A DNA stretch of 8,104 bases from an uncultured Akkermansia sp. (lineage in GTDB: Bacteria; Verrucomicrobiota; Verrucomicrobiia; Verrucomicrobiales; Akkermansiaceae). Numbering within the stretch: position 1 is the stretch's first letter; every line of letters begins with the position of its first letter. The position numbers and the translations under genes were made by a program. Below the pieces are notes generated by a model, which worked only from the letters and a program-made list of their open reading frames with translations, was not told the origin of the DNA and ran no database searches. Shown in pieces: positions 1 through 4,563 of the stretch. The DNA is taken from contig CAJGDB010000084.1 of assembly GCA_904502165.1 (NCBI GenBank), forward strand, positions 1 through 8,104, in the 5' to 3' direction.

Positions 1-360
1 GGTGTGTGCCATGTGCCGCATGCCGTGGCCATGACGATTCTGCTCCCGCATGTCATGCGCTATAACCTCGAGCGCTGCACGGAATCGTACGCTGCGCTGC
101 TGCCCTGGCTGGTGGGGATGGATGCCGCCATGGCCACTCCAGCAGAGAAACGGGCAGCTGCTGCCATTGAGGCGGTGGAGGCTCTGGCCCGCCGCTTGAA
201 CCAAGCCTGCGGTCTGCCCCTGACTCTGCGTGAGGCCGGGGTGAGCCGCGATTCCTTTGCCAAGGTTGCAGAATTTGCGGTGAATGATGGCGCGCTGATT
301 GTGAATCCGCGCGCTGCCGATGAGACCCAGGTGATTGAAATTCTTACCGCTGCTTACTGA
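1..360 (+). CDS. iron-containing alcohol dehydrogenase, C-terminal part (5' end outside window)
   Basis: The reading frame is open from base 1 to a TGA at 358-360, giving the last 119 residues of a protein whose start lies upstream. It begins GVCHVPHAVAMTILLPHVMR and continues YN, which matches the conserved segment of group III (iron-containing) alcohol dehydrogenases seen in FucO as NTPHGVANAILLPHVMRYN. The His in PHAV corresponds to the last of the metal-ligand histidines. Such enzymes interconvert primary alcohols and aldehydes with NAD(P)H in the cytoplasm. Family members are about 380-390 residues, so roughly 265 residues are missing to the left, including the nucleotide-binding domain and the other metal ligands. 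The C-terminal helices (ALARRLNQACGLPLTLREAG, then ...VNDGALIVNPRA) fit the family's all-helical domain. An aldehyde dehydrogenase gene follows one base after the stop, so the two probably act on the same alcohol/aldehyde pair. The substrate cannot be told from this fragment. Confidence 0.9.
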   Translation, partial: GVCHVPHAVAMTILLPHVMRYNLERCTESYAALLPWLVGMDAAMATPAEKRAAAAIEAVEALARRLNQACGLPLTLREAGVSRDSFAKVAEFAVNDGALIVNPRAADETQVIEILTAAY

Positions 361-361
361 T

Positions 362-1726
362 ATGCGAGACATTGTTGAAACCCAGCGTAAATTCTTCCAG
401 ACCCATGTGACGCGCGATGTGGATTTCCGCATTCGTGCGCTCAAGAAACTGCAGCAGACCATCCGCGAGTGGGAGCCCCGCATCTCTGAAGCCCTGCATG
501 CCGACCTGGGCAAATGCGCGACGGAGGGCTACATGTGCGAAATCGGCCTGGTACTGGGCAGCCTGCGCGATACGCTCAAAAATATCCGCAAGTGGAGCAA
601 GCCGCGCCGTGTGATGGCTTCGCTGGCTCATTTTCCGAGCAGCTGCCGGGTAGAGACAGACCCTTACGGCGTGGTACTCATCATGAGCCCGTGGAATTAT
701 CCGGTTCTGCTGTGTCTCGACCCTCTTATTGCGGCGCTTTCGGCGGGTAACTGCTGTGTGGTCAAGCCTTCCTCCACCACACCTGCAACCTCTGCCGTGC
801 TGGCCGAGATGCTGGGGGCCATTTTCCCGCCTGAATACGTGAAGGTGGTGCTGGGTGGCCGCGAGAACTGCAACGCGCTGCTGGAAGAGAAGTTCGACTA
901 CATCTTCTTTACCGGAAGCCCGGCCGTGGGGCATACCATCATGGATGCCGCTGCCCGTCACCTGACACCGGTCACGCTGGAGCTGGGGGGTAAGAGCCCC
1001 TGCATTGTGGACCAGTCCTGCAATATCAGGGTGGCTGCCCGCCGTATAGCCTTCGGCAAGATTCTCAACGCCGGGCAGACCTGTGTGGCCCCTGATTATC
1101 TGCTGATTCATGCCTCCCGTAAGGAGGAATTTGTGACAGAGTTCCGCGAGGCTGTGGCAGAGATGCTCGGTGAGCACCCTGTGCAGAACACGAATCTGAC
1201 CCACATCATCACCCCGCGCCATTTCAACCGCCTCATGGGGCTGATGCAGGATGCCACCCCGGTTGTGGGCGGGCAGGGCGTTGCTGAAACTCTCCGTATC
1301 GAACCGACTCTGCTCGACAACGTGACCCCGGATTCCGCCAGCATGCAGGAAGAGATTTTCGGGCCGCTTCTTCCCATGCTTACCTGGAATAAGTGGGAGG
1401 ATGTGGAGAACTTTGTGCTCTCGCGGCCTCGTCCGCTGGCTTCCTACCTCTTCTCCACGGATAAGGGAACAGAGCGCCGCTTCCGCCAGCATCTCGCTTT
1501 CGGCGGCGGTTGCGTGAACGATACCATCATTCACCTCGCTGTACACGGCATGCCTTTCGGCGGTGTGGGCAGCAGCGGCATGGGCGCTTACCACGGCAAA
1601 ACCGGTTTTGATACCTTCACGCACTACAAGTCTGTGCTGAAGAAGGCAAACTGGCTTGACCTGCCGTTCCGCTACCAGCCGTATAACAAGCTCAAGGGCG
1701 CCCTGTTGCGTATGTTCCTGCGATGA
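362..1726 (+). CDS. NAD(P)-dependent aldehyde dehydrogenase, class 3-like
   Basis: Oxidises an aldehyde to the carboxylate with NAD(P)+. From the ATG at 362 it is 454 residues, the usual length of class 3-type (ALDH3/fatty or aromatic aldehyde) enzymes, which lack the N-terminal extension of the ~490-residue classes. Visible motifs: SPWNYP at about 109-114 with the oxyanion-hole Asn112; FTGS at 183-186 in the cofactor fold; LELGGKSP with general-base Glu207; GQTCVAPDY with catalytic Cys241; EEIFGP at 330-335, which contacts the nicotinamide ribose; and PFGGVGSSGMGAYHGKTGF near the C-terminus. No membrane anchor follows the catalytic domain. The frame also has a TTG at 335, but that would overlap the alcohol dehydrogenase by 26 bases; the ATG one base after that gene's stop is preferred and suggests translational coupling. 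With its neighbour it could carry alcohol to acid in two steps, or run partly in reverse. The exact substrate is unknown. Confidence 0.93.
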   Translation: MRDIVETQRKFFQTHVTRDVDFRIRALKKLQQTIREWEPRISEALHADLGKCATEGYMCEIGLVLGSLRDTLKNIRKWSKPRRVMASLAHFPSSCRVETDPYGVVLIMSPWNYPVLLCLDPLIAALSAGNCCVVKPSSTTPATSAVLAEMLGAIFPPEYVKVVLGGRENCNALLEEKFDYIFFTGSPAVGHTIMDAAARHLTPVTLELGGKSPCIVDQSCNIRVAARRIAFGKILNAGQTCVAPDYLLIHASRKEEFVTEFREAVAEMLGEHPVQNTNLTHIITPRHFNRLMGLMQDATPVVGGQGVAETLRIEPTLLDNVTPDSASMQEEIFGPLLPMLTWNKWEDVENFVLSRPRPLASYLFSTDKGTERRFRQHLAFGGGCVNDTIIHLAVHGMPFGGVGSSGMGAYHGKTGFDTFTHYKSVLKKANWLDLPFRYQPYNKLKGALLRMFLR

Positions 1727-2148
1727 TGCCTGATTTTACAGCAGAGGAGCAGGCACGTCTCGATGCCGTGCTGCGTCCGGGGGAGAAACCTCTCTGGCAG
1801 GGTAAGGGCGGAGCTGCGCCGGTTGCGCCGCCTGCCGGGCTTCTGGCCCGCCTGTTTGGCCGGAAACTCCAGACCACCGGGGCAGAAACGCTTTATGCCA
1901 TTACCGCCAGGCGTGTACTTGCAGTATCTCCGCAGGGTGAACTGCAGGAGTGGTTCCTCATGCTGGGGCTGATTCAGGGAATGGAGGAGCAACCTGACGG
2001 CAGCGGCAGTATCATCTTCGATTATGAGGAGCTGGCCGGGCAGAAAACGCCCCGGGGTATCATTGGTGTGCCGCAGGTGGCTCAGGTGCGGAACCTGCTC
2101 AACGATGCTGTCGATGCCGCCTACAACGCCTCCCCCTGGTCAGTGTGA
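1723..2148 (+). CDS. small PH-like domain protein of unknown function
   Basis: A 141-residue protein starting at an ATG that overlaps the aldehyde dehydrogenase stop in an ATGA (1723-1726); a second ATG follows at once, so the start may be one codon later. No signal peptide or membrane helix is apparent. The N-terminal part (AEEQARLDAVLRPGEKPLWQ, about 7-26) leads into a Pro/Ala-rich stretch. The core resembles bacterial PH-like (YdbT/bPH) domains: LYAITARRVLAVSPQGELQE at 57-76 is the typical Y-x-(I/L)-T-x-R-R-hydrophobic strand pair, GSIIF at 95-99 is the usual later strand, and GVPQVAQVRNLLNDAVDAA at 115-133 is the closing amphipathic helix. This assignment rests on pattern resemblance only. 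Many such proteins also have membrane helices, which this one lacks. Its tight coupling to two dehydrogenase genes suggests co-expression but gives no clear role. Its operon ends here; a new promoter follows. Confidence 0.75.
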   Translation: MMPDFTAEEQARLDAVLRPGEKPLWQGKGGAAPVAPPAGLLARLFGRKLQTTGAETLYAITARRVLAVSPQGELQEWFLMLGLIQGMEEQPDGSGSIIFDYEELAGQKTPRGIIGVPQVAQVRNLLNDAVDAAYNASPWSV

Positions 2149-2182
2149 TGTTATTCTTTTGTTTATGAAGTCAAAAATCCTG

Positions 2183-2210
2183 TTGCAATTAAGGAAAAAT
2201 AAGTTATAAT
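2183..2210 (+). promoter_or_regulatory. sigma-70-type promoter of plsY, possibly leaderless
   Basis: TTGCAA at 2183-2188 and a perfect TATAAT at 2205-2210 are separated by 16 bases, in an AT-rich 70-base gap. The expected transcription start, 6-8 bases after the -10 box, falls at about 2216-2219, while the plsY ATG is at 2219. The mRNA would then have a leader of zero to three bases. The only SD-like string nearby (AAGGA, 2191-2195) lies between the promoter boxes and is too far upstream to serve. Confidence 0.65.
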
Positions 2211-2218
2211 AAAAGCAC

Positions 2219-2866
2219 ATGGTTGAGAATATTCTGTATATCGTTGCAGCCTATCTGATTGGTTCTGTTCCCTTTGGTTATCTGGCAGGGAAACTCAATG
2301 GTATTGATTTGCGGGAGCATGGCTCATGCAATATTGGCGCTACCAATGCGGTGCGCGTACTGGGCAAGGCATGGGGCATTCCTGTGTTCGTTATGGATTT
2401 TCTGAAGGGCTTTGTACCGCTGCTGTGCATGAAGAACCACCTGGGTGGTGAACTGGCAGCCTTCAGCCCGGCAGATATGGGCTGGTTCCTGGGGATGATG
2501 TTTGCGCTGATTCTGGGGCATACCTTCACCTGTTTCCTCAAGTTCAAGGGGGGTAAGGGCGTGGCCACCACAGGTGGCTGCCTGTTTGCCTTGTCCCCCT
2601 GGGTGGGGGCTGCTGCCACCTTGTTCTGGCTGGGCAGCATGGTGGTGACCCGCTACGTTTCCTTCTCCAGCATCATGGCTGGTGTGGGCATGATGCTGGC
2701 CGCCGGTATCGAGCTCTGGTGGGGAGATGGCAACTACTCTGCCGCAGACTACATGGTACTGGGGCTTCTGCTGCTTATTCTGGTGCTGGTTACCTGGAAA
2801 CACCGCGCCAACCTGGTGCGTATCATGAACGGGACTGAACCCAAGGCCTTTGCTTCTAAAAAATAA
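2219..2866 (+). CDS. plsY: acyl-phosphate:glycerol-3-phosphate acyltransferase PlsY
   Basis: Integral membrane enzyme that transfers an acyl group from acyl-phosphate (made by PlsX) to the sn-1 position of glycerol 3-phosphate, giving lysophosphatidic acid, the first step of phospholipid synthesis in most bacteria. The 215 residues fit the family (about 190-220). The N-terminus AAYLIGSVPFGYLAGKL (about 10-26) is the first membrane helix and confirms the ATG at 2219. The three conserved cytoplasmic motifs are present: GSCNIGATNAVRVLG at 35-49; HTFTCFLKFKGGKGVATT at 101-118, with the phosphate-binding GGKG; and TRYVSFSSI at 144-152. KHRANLVRI at 194-202 matches the conserved C-terminal HRxN segment. 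About five hydrophobic segments are visible. The gene directly precedes gpsA, whose product supplies its acceptor substrate; only 15 bases separate them, so they are probably co-transcribed. No Shine-Dalgarno precedes the start. Confidence 0.97.
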   Translation: MVENILYIVAAYLIGSVPFGYLAGKLNGIDLREHGSCNIGATNAVRVLGKAWGIPVFVMDFLKGFVPLLCMKNHLGGELAAFSPADMGWFLGMMFALILGHTFTCFLKFKGGKGVATTGGCLFALSPWVGAAATLFWLGSMVVTRYVSFSSIMAGVGMMLAAGIELWWGDGNYSAADYMVLGLLLLILVLVTWKHRANLVRIMNGTEPKAFASKK

Positions 2867-2881
2867 TTTTCTCTACACGTT

Positions 2882-3901
2882 ATGGAACGAACTTTCGATA
2901 AGACTGCTGTAATTGGTGCCGGTGCCTGGGGTACAGCCCTGGCATATACCGCTGCCGTGGCCAGGCCGGAGGGCGAGGTAGTACTCTGGACCTACAAGGA
3001 AGAGGAGGCTGCCGCGATTCGTGAGACCCGCATGAGCCTGATTCCGGTCAAGGGAGCCCGCCCGCTGCCCGCAAATGTGAAGGTGACCAGCGATTGGGCA
3101 GATGTTGCCGGTTCCCAGCTGGTGATTGTGGTGGTGCCCAGCGTGGTGATGCGCAGCGTGGCCACCAGCCTGGCTAATGTGGGGCTGGCCGATGATGCGG
3201 TGATTGTTTCGTGCTCCAAGGGTATCGAGAAGGACAGCCACCTGCTCATGAGCGAGATTCTGGCTGCCAATGTGCCGTATCCCGTGGGGGCTCTTTCCGG
3301 CCCGAATCATGCCGAGGATATTGTGCAGGGTCTTCCCAGCCTCACCCTCATCGGCTTCGAGGATATTTCCATTGCCAAGGAGGTTCAGAAGCGCATGAGC
3401 ACCGGATTCCTGCGTATTTACACCACAAGCGATGTGGTAGGCATGCAGATTGGCGGTGCCATCAAGAATGTCTTTGCCCTTGCCAGCGGTATCTGTGCGG
3501 GCCTGGGTCTGGGCGATAATGCCCGCGCGGCACTTTCCACCCGTGGTCTGGGCGAGATGACCCGCCTGGGTATCGCCCGCGGCGGCCGCATGGAGACCTT
3601 CATGGGCCTTTCCGGCATGGGTGACCTGGTAGTGACCTGTTATTCCGATCACAGCCGCAACCTGACCGCAGGGCGTCTGCTGGCCAAGGGGATGCCGCTG
3701 GATGAATGCCTCAAGCAGATCGGGCAGGTGGTGGAAGGTGTACCCAATACGCTTTCGACTTACCAGATGTCCCGCAGCCTGGGGGTCCGCACCCCGATTG
3801 TGGATGCCATGTATGAGATTCTCTACAACGGCAAGCATCCCAGCGATGCGTTGCAGGAACTCATGGTGCGCGACCTGCGTGAAGAGAATGTGACGGATTG
3901 A
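2882..3901 (+). CDS. gpsA: glycerol-3-phosphate dehydrogenase [NAD(P)+]
   Basis: Cytoplasmic enzyme reducing dihydroxyacetone phosphate to sn-glycerol 3-phosphate, the backbone for phospholipids. The 339 residues match the family length. Seen in order: Rossmann motif VIGAGAWGTAL at 10-20; VVVPSVVMRSV at 83-93; CSKGIE at 111-116, including the conserved Lys113; LSGPNHAED at 138-146; GGAIKNVFALASGI at 191-204 with the catalytic-type Lys195; GDNARAALSTRGLGEMTRLG at 211-230; LSGMGDLVVTC at 243-253 followed by YSDHSRN; and the C-terminal EGVPNT and GVRTPIVDAMYEIL stretches. The segment SGPNHAED varies from the more common SGP-(T/S)-FA-x-E form but is seen in some lineages. The ATG at 2882 begins 15 bases after the plsY stop with no evident Shine-Dalgarno; the Rossmann motif starts nine residues in, so this start is secure. 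A strong terminator follows the stop by 27 bases and ends the plsY-gpsA unit. Confidence 0.97.
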   Translation: MERTFDKTAVIGAGAWGTALAYTAAVARPEGEVVLWTYKEEEAAAIRETRMSLIPVKGARPLPANVKVTSDWADVAGSQLVIVVVPSVVMRSVATSLANVGLADDAVIVSCSKGIEKDSHLLMSEILAANVPYPVGALSGPNHAEDIVQGLPSLTLIGFEDISIAKEVQKRMSTGFLRIYTTSDVVGMQIGGAIKNVFALASGICAGLGLGDNARAALSTRGLGEMTRLGIARGGRMETFMGLSGMGDLVVTCYSDHSRNLTAGRLLAKGMPLDECLKQIGQVVEGVPNTLSTYQMSRSLGVRTPIVDAMYEILYNGKHPSDALQELMVRDLREENVTD

Positions 3902-3928
3902 TGCCCCCCCATTCTGTAGAAAGTTACC

Positions 3929-3978
3929 GGCGGTCTGCGTTCTCCTTCAGGGATAGTGACGACAGACCGCCTTTTTTT
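3929..3978 (+). terminator. strong intrinsic terminator after gpsA
   Basis: GGCGGTCTG (3929-3937) and CAGACCGCC (3963-3971) form a perfect nine-pair stem, followed directly by seven T (3972-3978). The 25-base loop can add a short inner stem (CGT 3938-3940 with ACG 3959-3961). It ends plsY-gpsA transcription but sits only six bases before the ATG of the sigma factor gene, so it could also act as a leader attenuator for the downstream pair. Confidence 0.9.
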
Positions 3979-3984
3979 ATCCGC

Positions 3985-4563
3985 ATGAGAGATACACCCG
4001 GAAACCTGTGGCTGGCAGAAGTTTGGCAGGAGCACCGCGAGCGCCTGCTGCGCCTGCTGGCTCTGCGTATGCCCGCGGCCTTGCAGCGGCGCTTGAGTGC
4101 GGAGGACTTGCTGCAGGAGACCTATCTGGCCTGCGGCCGGCGCCTGGAGTTTCTGCAGGCGCAACCGGAGGTGCCGCTGTATGTGAAGCTCCGGCGGATT
4201 GCGTTGCAGACCCTGACAGACCAGGAACGCCACCATCTTGCTGCGGCCAAGCGCGATGCCATGCGCGAGCAGAGCCCGGAGGATGATGCCTCTGTGGCAG
4301 ATGCCTGGGCGCATTTTGCCGATACGATTTCGAGCCCACGGACGCATCTGGAGCGGCTTGAGCGGCAGGCGATGGCCCGCCGTGTCCTGAGCCGCCTTTC
4401 GGCGAATGACCGCGAAATCCTCGAGCTGCGTCATTTCGAGGAACTGGGTAATGCCGAGTGTGCGGCTGTGCTGGGTATAGAGCCCAAGGCTGCCAGCATA
4501 CGGTATGTGCGGGCTCTCAGGAAATTCCAGGAACTCGTCTACCAGGAGAACCCCTATGCCTGA
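3985..4563 (+). CDS. ECF-type RNA polymerase sigma factor linked to a Ser/Thr kinase
   Basis: A 192-residue sigma-70 family protein with regions 2 and 4 only, as in extracytoplasmic-function sigma factors. Region 2 spans about 8-80: LWLAEVWQEHRERLLRLLAL, then RRLSAEDLLQETYLACGRRL at 35-54, whose acidic-hydrophobic DLLQETYL is the core-binding helix signature. A variable acidic linker (about 95-118) follows. Region 4 is at about 126-186: LSRLSANDREILELRHFEEL, then GNAECAAVLGIEPKAASIRY, the helix-turn-helix that contacts the -35 element, and VRALRKFQEL. The ATG at 3985 is chosen because the frame's earlier TTG (3898) and ATG (3901) would put the 9-bp terminator hairpin inside the coding region and add residues not expected of the family. 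No Shine-Dalgarno is seen. The gene overlaps the kinase gene by 8 bases, and no anti-sigma gene is nearby. Sigma factors next to kinases form recognised ECF groups, abundant in Planctomycetes and relatives. The regulon is unknown. Confidence 0.88.
   Translation: MRDTPGNLWLAEVWQEHRERLLRLLALRMPAALQRRLSAEDLLQETYLACGRRLEFLQAQPEVPLYVKLRRIALQTLTDQERHHLAAAKRDAMREQSPEDDASVADAWAHFADTISSPRTHLERLERQAMARRVLSRLSANDREILELRHFEELGNAECAAVLGIEPKAASIRYVRALRKFQELVYQENPYA
4544..4548 (+). promoter_or_regulatory. Shine-Dalgarno AGGAG of the kinase gene
   Basis: AGGAG lies seven bases before the ATG at 4556, inside the end of the sigma factor gene. It fixes the kinase start there rather than at the in-frame ATG at 4505, and is the only strong ribosome binding site seen at any start in this window. 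Confidence 0.75.

Noticed and set aside
335..361. TTG start for the aldehyde dehydrogenase, 26 bases inside the alcohol dehydrogenase gene
   Set aside because: The ATG at 362, one base after the upstream stop, gives the family's usual length and N-terminus; the extra nine residues have no family counterpart.
344..1624. 426-codon open frame on the - strand opposite the aldehyde dehydrogenase
   Set aside because: Its translation has no recognisable domain and is rich in His, Arg and Gln, as expected of an antisense shadow of a GC-rich gene with all conserved motifs on the other strand.
2873..3838. 321-codon open frame on the - strand opposite gpsA
   Set aside because: Shadow frame: the + strand carries every GpsA motif, and the - strand product is His/Gly/Gln-rich without family features.
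3898..3984. TTG/ATG starts (3898, 3901) that would add 28-29 residues to the sigma factor
   Set aside because: The added part is encoded by the terminator hairpin and T-tract and does not resemble sigma region 2; the ATG at 3985 begins just before the sigma domain.
4505..4555. ATG at 4505 as the kinase start
   Set aside because: It has no ribosome binding site and lies deep in the sigma region 4 coding sequence; the ATG at 4556 has AGGAG at seven bases.
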